Origin: Dryococelus australis | Taxonomy: Eukaryota > Arthropoda > Insecta > Phasmatodea > Phasmatidae | Reading direction: 5' to 3' | DNA length: 64,000 nucleotides | Assembly (NCBI GenBank): GCA_029891345.1 | Contig: CM056994.1 | Coordinates: forward strand, 221,196,491-221,260,490 | Shown here: positions 10,143-22,917 of the stretch, one piece after another | Numbering within the stretch: the stretch's first letter is position 1 | Layout: each line of letters starts with the position of its first letter | Translations under genes and position numbers: made by a program | The notes under the pieces: generated by a model | What the model was told of the DNA's origin: nothing | Seen by the model: only the letters and a program-made list of their open reading frames with translations | Database searches by the model: none

Positions 10143-11496
10143 ATAACACAAATCACAAATATTAATCATCTCATTTATTTTTCTGTTCACAACCAACTAA
10201 TTGCAGCACATAGTTTTGCATTTGTCTAACAGAATTTTCCTACCCTCATAAACAAAACAGTAATTACTTTATTAAATAATTAACTAATTAACATTACTGG
10301 CCATCTAGACACTTTAAACTTCCTTAAATTACATAAATTTATTTAAAATCAATTGCTTAATGTAGTGAACAGCACCTGACTTTTCAGTAATTTATTTAGC
10401 CTTTTATATGGCCAGAAACTAGTATTTCCAGTTTTGCAACATTATTCATATAAACAATTAAATTACATTATTTATAACATCTTTTAATATACTTTAATTT
10501 TCCCGTTTCAAATAAAAGCTGTTTATGGTAAAATAACGACCATGCTGCCATCTCTTGAGCAACTCCACAAGCCCTGCCACACCAAGTTCTCCCAGCCAAT
10601 CAGAGCCCTCTGGCCAAGTAACACAGTAACTTCATTTTTTCAACCCATTTTTCGTGGCTCTGTTTTCGAATTCACGGGTTTTATAAATAAACAAAGATTC
10701 TTATTTGAAAACGTCTTTTTAAACACTTTTTTTTACACACTTTCAGTACAAGTATTAGTTTAATTTCATCAAAATTAAACCCCAAGACTGGCCGGAATTC
10801 TCTGATTGGTCCGGGACAAAAATTCTCTTACTTTAACAAAACTAGTTCGCGCTAGCCATTCTACTCTCAGACATTCACGAGTTCACATGTTTTTACCTGT
10901 CTTACTACCCCTTAGTCACTCGTCACAGTGCAATCAAACATGCATTTACTCACAATTCCAAGTATTCTAACGTTTATTTAACAATAATTCATAAGATATT
11001 ATGTAATATTACTGCAACAACTACACAGTAAATTAAATTTTCGCACAACTTAACTTCACCACTACAAGACACAAATTAATTATAACAATCCTTGCCACTC
11101 CAGTCATGGGAAATCAACTTTTATTGATATTTTAACTTCATTTGGCTAATAACTTCCGCTTTTTCATACCAAACTGTACTTCACAAGTCCCGAACTTCAA
11201 AATTCCACGCTGATTAACTCAATTAACTTCACCACTCTTCTTTATCCCTTACAGGCAGGGAAAAGGAGAGTATAACTCAGCTTTGAAAACAGCTCCCAGG
11301 CGCTACCCTGGGAATCCTGTAAAATAATTATTGCTCCGCAGCATTAAGTATTTTTGATGGGAGTGGAGGGGGAGGGGTTAGCTTTTCCCTTCCTCCACAA
11401 TCTAACTGATAACTGTGTAGGTGGCCAAGGTCCCTCACAAGGGATCGATCCACCCCCGAGCTGAGGGAGTAGCGTCCCAGTGATGTAAAATAACGG
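10143..11496 (+). other. Non-coding 3' part of the LINE insertion
   Basis: AT-rich without a convincing ORF up to about 10,540, then more mixed, with a CCAATCAG box near 10,596, a purine/G-rich patch near 11,360 and a final TGTAAAATAACGG before the target duplication. It could be the element's own long 3' UTR or a separate short element. Confidence 0.45.
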
Positions 11497-13127
11497 TCTT
11501 CACCAGTCCTAAGAACTCCAGCACTCGTTGCTTGGATCTGACCAGCATGCGCCCTTTAAGCCTTTGCTTATAGTAACTTTCATTCCTAGCGCTCGCCGCT
11601 CAGGAATTGACCTGAATATTTTAGTCTCCAGCCTGCATTGCTCAGACACTATTCTCTGCACCCCGTTTCATTGTTTAAGCTGCGCCTACAATAGGGTTAG
11701 GTTACGCATAACCCATTCAGCCTGCAGTACACAGACGTATTTGTAGTGGACCTATTCCTGAAGTCCTTCTCAGAACTCATCCTGTCATGTCCTTGCTTAG
11801 TTTACCTATCTACGTGTCAGTTTTACTACGTTATGTCGTTGCACACGATCCACACGTACAACAATACAAGAGGTGGTTTCTTAGACTTCAGCATCACATC
11901 CAGCATTCCCCTGTTTTGTCACCGGTCACCTCTACCGTACAACATTGCAGTGTATTCAAGCAAGTGCTCTCATGCCATCGACAAGAAGTGCATTCACCAC
12001 GTATTTTCTTCCTTTATGGAAATAAAATGACGGTTGGCATTTACCTTCAATTCTTAACCGTAGACATAGCACCTTTCAGTAATTACCCTCATATAACAAT
12101 ACCACAGGTGATCCCGGGAAAAACTACTAAATTGATCCAAGACACTAATCTTTCACCCACACGCACTAGCTCAGGTCACCCTTCCTGTAAACCTTCTGAG
12201 ATTGAAGGATAGGAGGAGCCACGTAGGTACACTGTCCTGAAAACAGATTGTTGGCTCTGTGTTCATCGGCGTCTCCACAGCGGTCTCTGCCATGAGAGTC
12301 AGGCGTCCGCTGAGCTGGGAAGACTGGTACAGGGCCACACACTTATGTGCGGCTTCGGACAGGTGAGACCTGACTTCCATAGTGTATTGCAGTCTCTGCC
12401 AGGCTTTGGAATAAAGTGTCCGCCAGTCTCCAGCCCACACATGGTTCTAAACGTAAGTTGCATAAGGAGCCTGCCATCTTGGTACAGTAGCAGCTAGATA
12501 AATTCCGCTTCCCAATGCCCTATTCCAAACAGAGGGTTGAAAGTAAAAGTCCTGCAGATCCTCTTGGCTTCTGGCCGATCGCACAAGTAACAGCCATCCC
12601 TGATGTCACACACAGCTATCTTAGAATTACGAGCTTAAGTACAAGCTCTCAGACATCTTCAAGACCCAGTGGAAGTTGAATACCCAGATATCTGTTTGAC
12701 CCTCCAGTCCACAACGGCCCGACAGAGTACCCTTGGTGGGTAGCAGGACATTTAAGCCAACTCTATCATCCACCTACACCAGTCATCGCTTATTTGGTTC
12801 TTGCCATACTGCACCCTGCCTCCTCACCGAAAGCCTCTGTTCACACCAACCTACCCCACTGTACCAGTACCTGTCAGAACAGACAGCACTCCAGCAACCC
12901 GTCGCCCAAGTATCGTCAAGAAACCAGTGGCATGCAAGCCTAGAATCATTCTACTCATGCCTGATTTCATGCCCTGTCACAAGGCCACCCATCCAGTTCT
13001 TTACAATGGGAAGGTACCCGTGCTTATTCAGAACTGAAACCCCTAACATTATAGATGTGCCTGGCTTAACTTCTAGACGAAAGACTGGGACATCATCTAC
13101 TGTGACAGTTAAGTGAGTATATATTAC

Positions 13128-13694
13128 TGGTACATCACATGTTAAGTAGAAAGAGTTGAGCCAGAATCACTCTTTTCTGGCATCCAACATGTGGCATGAC
13201 TTGAAGTTGCATGAGGCAACACGAACAAGCCAACCACGACCGCCAACTCCATGTTTTTTTACGGAGCCCAGAAACTTGTCAGGCTTCGGAGAGTCTTAGG
13301 AACACCCAATGGTGCCGAAATCAACAGCCAGCATGTCGAATGCTGCCATTAGTGAGCCCAAGCTTGAGGAGGCCAACTCGGCCGCAACCGTACAAAACCG
13401 CTGTTCATAACCAGGCTGTCCCGGAATGGGACTCCACCCCATTCAGTGTGCCCACTGACATCTCTTTTACCACTATACCTGCCTCGGCTAAGATGAGCCT
13501 CGTTACACCAATGGTTTAGAGTACCAGTGTGAGGACCATCGTACCACACAAACCGCATACTGCAACTGGATAACTGGCCCCGGACGAGGAATCCATACAG
13601 TACAATGTATTCTCTGCAGTGAGAATTACCACCACGTCTGTATTGGATGGCCAGATGAGCTGGTAAACAGACCAGGCCTAGTTTACCAGTGTTC
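13128..13694 (+). mobile_element. X gag N-terminal part with tandem PHD-like fingers
   Basis: The first internal segment of X, ending where Y is inserted. After a Pro/Ser-rich start (about 13,190) two related Cys/His modules follow. The second (about 13,555-13,690) is clearest: a Cys-Asn-Trp, GPGRGIHTVQC, then C-x2-C-x4-H-x2-C (CILCSENYHHVC), IGWPDE, and GLVYQC. The first (about 13,400-13,540) has the parallel layout with GMGLHPIQC, YHYTC and GLEYQC. The core spacing is that of PHD-type zinc fingers. The same arrangement precedes gag in fossil T. The family-level identity is inferred from spacing only. The copy is broken. Confidence 0.6.
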
Positions 13695-14298
13695 TGTGAT
13701 CGTCCACTATTTAGGGGATTAAGGTAGCTAGAGGAAAAGCACTCGGTTCTTATAAATCTCTACTTTATTGTACAAACAACTATACAAGAACCGCCTAGCA
13801 ATTGCGGTTAATATTAAACAAGATATTACTCTGAGGTAGAGAAACTCGGCTTCAATCGGTCAAGCTAAGCAGCAATTAAGCAGTGACACTCTGTTACATG
13901 TAATTTACTATAAAAGCAATTATTCTGCTCTTATGGAGCTTATCCAAGCCTTTGCCTGTCCCGAAGTCTCTCGTGCCTTAAGTCGCCCTATCAGGAAGTA
14001 TAATTACCTTTGAACGTTGTTGACCATGATGAGGCTCTCTCAATGGCAGTTGCAGCAGGCGTTGAACCAGGACATGGACTGGTGGTCCTCGCAGCAAATG
14101 GTCCTCGGGCAGGGCCTTCGGCGGCTAGGGCAAGATGACGCGCTGAGCCACCATTGCCCCGGTCTTATATACTGCTGTCCCGACCTCGCACTCATTCCCC
14201 CGGAGTATGTTTCCACAAACAGCAGGATCGGCTAGCCAAGATCGCCCTGCGCCTCATGTCAGCTCACCGCTTAACAACCCTTACTGTGGGAAACCGCA
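13695..14298 (-). repeat. 3' LTR of Y
   Basis: A 604-bp match to 23,505-24,131 in the same orientation. Read on the minus strand it has a TATA-like TATATAA (14,165-14,171) and a poly(A) signal AATAAA (13,764-13,769), agreeing with a minus-strand element. Confidence 0.88.
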
Positions 14299-15912
14299 GC
14301 ATGACCCCTCTCCTCATAGGAAAATCCAGACGTCCTCGTATGGAAAGTTGGGGTTCATTCGTTGCAGGGGAATGACAAAGTGAGGTCAGGCAGTCTGTGC
14401 AGTAAGACTGTTTGTTGCAAGGGGGGAAGGCCAGTTCCCCTGAACGGAGGAGTTGGACCCGCTGGAAAGAGCCTTTCTTGTCCTTCGCGCACTGTATCTG
14501 TTATATCCCTAGGACGATGTCAGGCACAGAGGTTCAGGCAGACGTTACATATAAAGCTTGATTATTGGACTGGCAGTGTTCATGCCATATTACATGAATA
14601 CTTATCTGTTACTACAATATGATATATTTATAATATCTTGGAATCTTATTACTATACTAAAATTAATTTACAGTGCCATAATTTTATATACAATTTAACC
14701 ACTGTTTTTTTCCTATTTTACATGCTGAATATTTTTGTTTCGTAATCCTGAACTACATTCTGGATGCCATATTAATTATTAATTACAAGGAATTATTCTT
14801 ACCCTGTTTACAATTGTGCCGGCATTTAGAGACTTCTTACGTAAGGCCGCTATTGGTTCCTGTTGGCTGTGAGGATATGGTGGGATGTGCTCGTTTCCGT
14901 GATAGTATTATACCCCCTTAAAAAGAAATAATATAGTTATTAGATTAAAAAGAAACCGGCGCTGAGCACTTAAGGGATGGATTTGGAATTGTGGTGCACC
15001 AAGACTACTCAACAGTCTGCAATAGCGCCTTAATAGAATGTGTTGCATTGTAGAACTTTATTAAAAGTGTACATTATTCTACTTTATGTTCTGGTATTTC
15101 AGTCTTATTTCTCTGTAAAATACTGACATATGAGATACCATACTTTATACATTTAACATGGGATATATACATATATAGATAATGCTTTCTTATAGTTGTG
15201 CTGAGCAATGATACATGTTAGATTCTAGATAATTAAAAAACATTAGGAAAATGACATATATAAACGTTATACAAGGAATACATATAGAAAAACCTTAAAC
15301 ATAGCATTATAAATGTGATTTTAAAATCTTAAAAGTAAAGAATATACAATTTAAAGGGGCACCGTGCGAAAATGGTTCAATCTATGGCGTAAGCGCAGCA
15401 TGGTGTTGATGTACCCTCTGGTGCTCTCTAGAGCGAACTTATAGAAGTTTTGTAACAGTGCGCATGAGGTGCTGTGCTCTGTCTGCAGTTTATACAACCA
15501 AAGTACTGCGGTCGCAACTGTGTCAACAGTTCTTTGACTGACTGGCGCTAGGTAGCTCCAAGAGTACCGTGGCATGGTTGGTCAGCTACTCACTGTCAAC
15601 TGAACTGCACAGATTAGCGTGAACCATGCGTTAACCTATTTGGGCGGCAGCCTTAATGTTCTATAGTACGGAACAAGAGTAATGTTCTCATAGTTAACTA
15701 TCACATAATTATACTTGGTTGTGAGGTAACCTTAACTGCCTTGTTCCTATACAACTAGCAATGCACCGCTGTGTTGTTACATTTCATTCATCATTATCTA
15801 AGTGATGCCCTTATTTAATCTCGTATGCAATTTTGTGCTATCAAGTACGTTAGATGTATGGAATGACTGCCTGACAGTAATTCGCCTATAATTACTATTA
15901 CACATATTACCC
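14299..15912 (-). other. 3' non-coding region of Y
   Basis: Between the env end and the 3' LTR. It is mostly AT-rich with no recognised gene on either strand; the polypurine tract of Y forms its left edge. A GC-richer patch near 15,350-15,600 has no recognised content. Confidence 0.55.
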
Positions 15913-17511
15913 TTAAGCTGTATGTGCCAAGGAGTTCAATAACAGCGCTATTCTTATTAGCTTATAGTAAATTAACGCAAGAGTAATACTAAGAACCACA
16001 ATTGTGGAAAGGCGTAAGTAATTGTAGTGCTCTTGCGATAAAAGAGAAAACACTTGCATTTGCCTGAACAAAAACCTGTTCTCTACATACTGAATTGTAG
16101 GAAGCTCTGCCTTCACTAGACAGTTGCTGTGCCTCAAAATTGTTGTTTTGAAGCCGTTGTACTGGCAGAATTGTGTGGCAAATAGCAATTTTGGGACTTT
16201 TTATATTGTAAACGTGCGTAGCTTTGATAAGCATTATCTGATTTGAGGTTAACTCGCATCTGCATGGTATGTGAATTTCAGTGGTGTCCACCTTTGTGTT
16301 AAGAATTTCTTTGCTAAGTTTTTATTAGTGCATCTTAATACTAAGTTGCCTGGAGCATTGGTCACAACATAACGATGTAGTTCAATGTCTTGAACTGACA
16401 AAGTGTTACCAGGCTCGCATTAGAATTTACAATATTTAAGCAAGTTGTCAATATTGTCTGCTTTTAAACAACTGATTTGGGCGTTTTCTGCTATCTGTTT
16501 TGAGAGAAAATAAATACATTTTATCTGTTCAGGGGTGTCGTAGAGTTCTCTCGTCTTGTGCGTGTTTAAATCAATAGCAATTATGTTCTGTGGAGTTGTA
16601 AGTTTCGTTATTATACATATATGGTACTTTAGTAGAGCTAAAGAACTGCCACGTATTTTTTACTGTTTTGTAGGGTTATTTGGATTTTCGGCATCATTTG
16701 GGTGGGGGACAACATACATTCTGTTAATGGCAGAGTATAATATTTTAGTATATTTTTGATGGGAATATTCAGTTGTAATCCTAGGGCGTTAACTTGTTTT
16801 TGTATTTTAAAAAGGTTGTTATGTAGTGTTCTTTAGATACAGCTTGCAAAGGTAAAAATTTGTGTTGGCATTGCTGGATATATGTGTTGATTCTGATTTT
16901 CTTTATAATATTATTAATGAGCTGTAACACCATGCAAGTTAACATGTGTAATTGCACAATGGATGACTCTATTTCCTGATTTTGATTACTTAACTGTTGT
17001 GACATTGATCCTATATTTCATGTGAGTGAGTTGATTTTATTTTCTACCTGGTTTTAAATTTTTGTTAGATGTCATGACCTTAAGTTCGTTAAGTTGTACT
17101 GCGAGCTTGTCATAATTTGCTAGAAGGGATTTCAGGTGGCGGGAGGTGAGGATGTTACACCATGTCACGACATCCCCTAGGAAGGTAATGGCACGCTTTA
17201 TTTTATTGGACACGGAAATCTCTGACAAAAACTCTTCAACAATATTATTAGACATTTCATTAAAGAACTGGCGTAATTTTTCAGCATTACGATAGACGTG
17301 CTGTCCTCCTTCACACAAGCGTTGTGGTACCATATGTCAGTATTTGCTGGCGTCGTCGGCTGGTGTAGTGGTATGGTGTATGCATTGGAATTGTTTCTTC
17401 ATACTCGAGTTCCGGCGTCAGCTGCGGGAAGTACACTCCAACATGGGTCTTATACAAGTACAATTGCACCCCCACCGTACCCAATACAAAGTGGAGTACA
17501 AGGACCAGCAC
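15913..17511 (-). mobile_element. env fossil of Y
   Basis: A baculovirus-F-like envelope remnant. On the minus strand it starts near 17,511 with a hydrophobic signal-like MLVLVLHFVLGTVGV. Around 17,150-17,200 lies the fusion-peptide-like KRAITFLGDVVTW, where KR could be a processing site, followed by a helical NYDKLAVQLNEL stretch. The left end near 15,990 carries a hydrophobic LSTIVVLSITLALIYY segment, the expected membrane anchor. In the family env is translated from a spliced RNA; here its start overlaps the pol end. The copy is broken. The lineage differs from the env at the left window edge. Confidence 0.7.
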
Positions 17512-17559
17512 GCTGATTTGGGCTGTACCTACGTCAGGAGCGTTTTACCTGTAACATAC

Positions 17560-20500
17560 ATATTACTATTAGTTTCTTATGTTAGTGATTTTAATATTCC
17601 GTATACTGATGGTATCAATTTTTGTTTGCCCTCATTTGTGAGTTTCAATCACGATTGTGGAGGGCCCCGAGATATCGTGGACACGGTATGGGCCGTGGTA
17701 TTTAAAATTTAGGGGTTTTTGCCTGGCGTGCATCTTCACCCAGACGAATTGGCCAATTTTCATTTCATTTGGTCTGAATTTTCATTTGAATATTGCCTTT
17801 TGATTTTGTTGATACGCATTTAGGTTTATACGAGCTTGTTTTAATAGTTCGCACCAGTCGTCTGCATGTTGTGAATATGTGTATGTTATGACATGACAAG
17901 GTTGTACTGCTTCTACACCATGCAAAAGGAAACATGGGGAAAAATTGGTACTATGGTTGACTGTGGAGTTATAGTTGAAAATAATGTATGGTACGTATTC
18001 GTCCCAGTTTGCATGATCTTTGTTTGCGCAGGCAGTAAGCTGTTGTGAGAGAATCTTGTTTACTTGCTCCGTTAAACCGTTACAAGCCGGGTTGTACACG
18101 GTTGTTTGGAGTTTCTTTGTCTGTAATTTGTTTAACAGTTTGTTCATCATCTCATTGAAGGAAGTACCCCTGTCTGTAAGGATTGTTTTTGGACATCTGT
18201 ACTGGAGGATGACATCCTTAATGAAATTTGTGCACGTTTTATTATCGATGGATTTCACTGGCCGAGCGACTGCATATCGCGTGAAGAACTCTGTCATAAC
18301 AAGTATGTATTTGTTTCCTGCCGTGGTTTGTAGTAAGCCAAAGGCCTACTACAGGCCCAGGAATGGAGATGGGGACGTCTTTGGACATGCTGTCCCAGTA
18401 GTGTTGGTTTTTAATTTTTTCCAGAGTTTTGAATTGACCGAAGTGCCGTCCGCCCAGTAAGCTATTGTGATGAGCTGTTCGAATTTCTGGTATATAATAT
18501 TGTGCGACTAAAGTCAGTCGTTTTTTGCCCGTAGCTGTATGTATTTTGAGATATGTATCACCGTTTCCAGTGATACCATAGCGTCTGGCCAGCCGAAGGT
18601 ATTTGGTTGTAGCTTTTTCAGGTTCTGAGCTCGCTAGCTTTAGTTGTGTAATATGAGGATCTCTAGCGTACTGTGCTATAAATGGGGATGTAGGTGCTTG
18701 TGTTATTGGATCTAATAGTTGGTGAGCGTCTTCATCGACCTTTATGTATTCCTGTTCATGAGTGTATACATGGAAGTAATGTGGTGTTGAGTTTTCTACT
18801 GTGATGATGATTTGGCAGTTTGGACGTGGGTCAAGACAGGTGGTTTTGATTTTTGCAATTGCTTGTAGTGGGAGGTATTCCTCGTTTATGACCAACTTTG
18901 TTATTCGTACTTTATCAGTTGTTATTAGATCTTGTTTTATTAGTGGTTTTATTTCTTGCCAATTATTAGTTATATATTTGCAATGTTGTTTTTGACCTCA
19001 TTTTCTTTATTTGGGTCTTGGAGCAAAGTTTCGGCTAAGGCTTTGTAAAACAATGGGCATGTGCAAATTCTTTTTTGACATTGTAAGTCTTGTTGTTAAC
19101 GATTATTGGTGTGGTTTCAGTTATTCCTGTAGTCGAAATTCTACTCATAGCATCCGCAAGTGTGTTCAATTTACCTTTAATTTATTCTTGCTTCGAAATC
19201 ATATTCTGTTAAAGCAATTGCAAGTTTCTGAATGTGGATGTTATGTTCTGCCATTGTTTTTAAGTAACAGAGGCTGGCAGGGTCTGTCTATTGTAAAATT
19301 ACGCCCATATATATATATTGTTTGAAGTAAATAATGAAGTATTTGATTGCTGATAGCTCTCTTTCTTTCGCCGACCATTTTTTTTTTAATTAACAATAGT
19401 TTTTTGAACACTAATGCAATAATAGTATGGTCTTTAGTGCCAGGGATTTCCTGCATTAGGATCGCTCCTATTGTAGTTTGGGAGGCGTCACATGCTAAAA
19501 TGGTGTGTCTGTGTTCATTAAATTTTTATTAAATGGGTGGCTTAAGTAGGGATTCCTTTAGTTTGTCGAATGCTTGTTCTGTTTCTGTCCATTTGAAAGG
19601 TGTGGATTCTTTTGTTAGCTCGGTTAGTGGCTCTGCAAGTTTTGCGTAATTGAGTATCTATCTCCTTAACTATGATGTGAGTCACTAGAAATGTTCTCAA
19701 TTGCTTCACATTTTTGGGAGGTGCCATCTGTTGTATGGTAGTGATTTTCTCAGGGTCCATTTGGATCCCTTCCGGTGTGATGTAATGCCCCAAGATGTTT
19801 ATTTATTTCTTGCTGTGCGAAGTTGCATTTTTGCTGTGTATCTTTACGTTGAACTTGCACAGTGGTTCCATAATTTTCCTTATGTTTTGTAAATGTTCAT
19901 TAAACATGTTCCCTATAGTAAAGATGTCATCGATATATGCGATGGCTGTGTTCCAGCACAATGGGCCAAGCATTATGTTAACAAAACTTTGAAAACAATT
20001 AGGCCTTGTTGCGAGGCCCATTGGCATACATGCATATTCGTACAAACTGACTCCTTCGACACTAAATGCCAATTTTTCTCAGTCTTGCTGATGTACCGGA
20101 ATTGCGTAAAATCTACTGAACATGTCTATAGAGGAGGAAATATACTTAAGAGTTCTGTAGAGTATTAATTATGTCCTCTGTTTGCGGCATTGGGTATTGT
20201 ACTTTTTTGAAATGTTGGTTTAAAAGCCTTAAGTCTGTTATGAAACGTATGCCACCTTGGCATTTTTGAATAACAAGACTTGGTGCGGTGTAAGGATATT
20301 CGGATCGGGTGATAATTTGTGCTTTGAGCATTTGTTGAATTTTGATGAGTACCTGCTCTCGCAATTTAGGATTTATTTGGTATTGTCTTGTGTGTATTAG
20401 TTTCTCTGTTGTTAGCTTGTGCTTTATCTTATAGTTTTTGGTTTCTGTCAGTTCCGTGATCGAGCTCGCGATACAGTCTTTATATGGTTGCAGTAATTCA

Positions 20501-20592
20501 TTTAATTGTTTTTTCTGGTGTGGTGGGAGTCCTTGATTAATGTTCCTGATAGTGGTATTTTGTGTTGGATCTTCTTGTTATTCGATTTTGTT

Positions 20593-20635
<43 letters not shown>

Positions 20636-21020
20636 ATACAATTGTTCATATCGTATTCCAATAAGTTTGTGTTAATTGGGATTTCAATTATTTCCATGTT
20701 ATTGTATGTGTATACAAACACTGTCTTTTGATAATATTGGTACCACGTCATATTTTTTTATAAAGTCAACTCATAATATGATATCTAACTTGAGGTTGTC
20801 TATTAGGAGGAACTCCTTCTGAAAGTTGTATCCTGAAATATTTATATTAATGTTTGTCTTGTACTTTGGTAAGTCAATGTTGTTTGGGGCTCCCACTAAG
20901 GTGAAGAAAGCTGAATGTTTCCGTCATCGGTTCTCTTTAGTGTTTATTGATTAGTGTGGAAGCTATACGTGAATGCGAGCAGCCGGTGTCTAGTAGTGTG
21001 TTATATGACCTGCCGCCAAT
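17560..21020 (-). mobile_element. pol fossil of Y (PR-RT-RH-IN)
   Basis: Minus-strand pol of an errantivirus-like element. Protease near 20,985 with LLDTGCS; RT about 19,540-20,364 with YIDDIF; RNase H about 18,900-19,540; integrase with a zinc-binding H-x-H/C-C type block including GGRHFGQFKTLEKI, a catalytic core with LTDRGTSFN and YNPACNGLTEQVNK (about 17,900-18,200), and a GPY-type C-terminal module (KYHGPYRV near 17,700). An (AT)n tract lies between protease and RT. Closest in the window is element W, which shares the HYITP and YNP-CNGL blocks. There are many breaks; it is not a working gene. Confidence 0.82.
20598..20631. repeat. (AT)n microsatellite
   Basis: A near-pure AT dinucleotide run inside the protease-RT interval of Y, probably expanded after insertion. 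Confidence 0.97.
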
Positions 21021-21780
21021 CCTAAGATGTGCGGTGTTGACGTTTTCACGTAGCTTACGCGACATTCGTCCTTGCCGGTCGGCAGGGCATGTTTATTTGC
21101 GAGACGTGAATTGGACCTGTGGCTCAGTTTCTGCTCTGCTTTTTATCGCTGCCACTGGTATCTGTGTTGATGTTATGAGTGGTGTTTATTGACTGTCCAT
21201 TATCTTTTCCCATGGTTGGGATGCGAAGTTTGGTGTATCCAATGGCGAAGAGTTTTTTTAATTTATTAAAACACGCTGTGATGTCGGTGCTCAGTGACCC
21301 AGATACAAGCACAGAGCACACAACATGGCTACCAGCGAACACAGTCCTATGAAGGCCGCACATGCTGCACTGTCACAGCCGCGCTGACTTGTGCATTCCT
21401 CCGGGCCGGCCTCGACGCATGCCTTCGCTTTCATGAGGTGAAGCGTGTCAGTATTCACGGGGACAGTGTTTTGTTTGCATTTATATGTGACCTTATGGGA
21501 CGTGTCAGTGTTATGGCTACTTTTCCCTGACCCCCATTTTACTTCTCGAAATGTGATGCAGGGTGACCTGTTTACCGTGTTTACCTATTTTGCGATTTGT
21601 TCAATGCTCTGTCGTGTAGATTGCCTTGTCATGGGGAAACTTTCGCTGCGGGAATTTAATTTAGCAATTTCCACATAAGATCTCGTGAGTATGCGTTTGC
21701 TGAAGAGTGCCTCACAGGTGTTAATTATGCTTTGGACTTTAACTTCAGGTTTCACACTTTTACTGTCACGACTTTGAAAC

Positions 21781-22917
21781 TTAGCATCCCGCGTTTGTTT
21801 CTGTTTTATCTTGGTTTATTCTAAGGGCTCTGTCTGTCTTAACGTGGTAGTATTCCCTGTGTAGTCTTCCTGGATGTTCCTGTCTACCGCACGCTGCCCT
21901 TAAAAGACCTGCCTGACTGTTCCTTATGTTCGGAAAATTGTTGTGGTAGGGCGGGCTTCTGTAATTTTCCTTTTTGTGAGTCCTGTTAATTTGTGTGTTG
22001 GGTTCAGACCTGATGAAAATGGGGATTATTCTATGGGTAAGTTTTTGTTGGAAAGTGTTGTTATACATTTTACCATCATTTTGTGGTAGCGTGTTGGTGT
22101 TCTTTTCTGAATGTGTGAGTTGTTTTATCTCTAATTGCAATCTTGTGACATCCTCTTGCAGTTTGGCCTGTTCTGTGTCTTTAGCTTGAGTTTCATTGGC
22201 TAGTTTACTTCTTAACATTCCCAATTTGATGTTCTTAATATTGTGTGTGAGTTGGTCGAGTGTGTCATTCTGGAGTGGCATTAGTTTATCGGCAACTATT
22301 GTTAACAATGATTTCCAGATTATTTTTACAAGCTCGGCCTCTGGCAGGTGTGGGTCGCCTTTAATTTTTGTAGGAGGGTTTCTACATTATCCTGGCAACT
22401 TTTGTTTTATTGTTGAGTTTTGACGTGTAGTAGTTCTCTGTATTTGTCAGTGTAGTCAATCAGTGTGAATGTTGTACGTAACTTGGTTTTGATATGATGC
22501 CATGTGTTGTATGTGTCCAAGCTGCCACATTTTCATGATTGTCATCTGTGAATGTGGGGATGGGTTCTGAGTGTATGATAATGTACTATGGTGTATTTGA
22601 ATGTTATGTGGTTGCTGTTCTTGAACAGTGCTATTTGTTATATTAACATACTGGTGTTCTGTGGTGTTAGTTGCATTATTGTAATGGTGTTCTGTGGGGG
22701 GTATTGAAATTAAAAATGGCTTGGTTGTTTGAAGTGTTGTAAGTGGGCAGTGTCGTAGATATCCACTTGTACTAGGCTCATGTAAGGTGTATTCACTTGT
22801 GTCTGAAAACGAATAATCAAGTGCTGAATTTTGTTGTGTGGGTGATATATGTAGTTTTTCTGGTAATTTTGTAAGCTCTCTGGTTAATTGGTTTTGTTGT
22901 TCCTGTAATATGTGCAC
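21781..22917 (-). mobile_element. gag fossil of Y
   Basis: The minus-strand gag region of Y begins MHILQEQQNQLTREL near 22,917, with Gln/Asn/Thr-rich text, then from about 22,308 a helical stretch with repeated KLQEDVTRLQLEIKQL heptads. It is assigned to gag from position between the primer-site region and protease; capsid motifs are not strong by eye. The 22,918-23,504 stretch is the untranslated leader. The copy is broken. Confidence 0.55.

Larger units (their letters stand above)
8282..11496 (+). mobile_element. ORF1-only LINE inserted in X 5' LTR
   Basis: A 3,215-bp insertion bounded by perfect 11-bp duplications (TCTTCACCAGT at 8,271-8,281 and 11,497-11,507). The uninterrupted sequence is present once in the 3' LTR of X (near 34,173). 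About 470 bp of leader precede a Jockey-type gag ORF1; after ORF1 there is no endonuclease or RT, only about 1.35 kb of AT-rich non-coding sequence. The variable-length duplication fits target-primed reverse transcription. The 3' end (TGTAAAATAACGG) lacks a clear poly(A) tail; a near-identical GTAAAATAACG also occurs near 10,527. It resembles half-LINEs (gag only), although a later internal deletion or a second nested element is possible. Confidence 0.75.
7894..13127 (+). repeat. 5' LTR of X, interrupted by a LINE
   Basis: The LTR begins TGATACATGACATC and matches 33,790-35,731. It is split by the LINE at 8,282-11,496, leaving about 2.0 kb of LTR. It holds a TATA box (TATAAAAGG at 8,246-8,254), a poly(A) signal (AATAAA at 12,021-12,026) and about 1.1 kb beyond that signal, unusually long for U5. 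The sequence after the LTR starts TGGTACATCACATG, the expected form of a primer-binding site. The tRNA was not identified. Confidence 0.8.
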
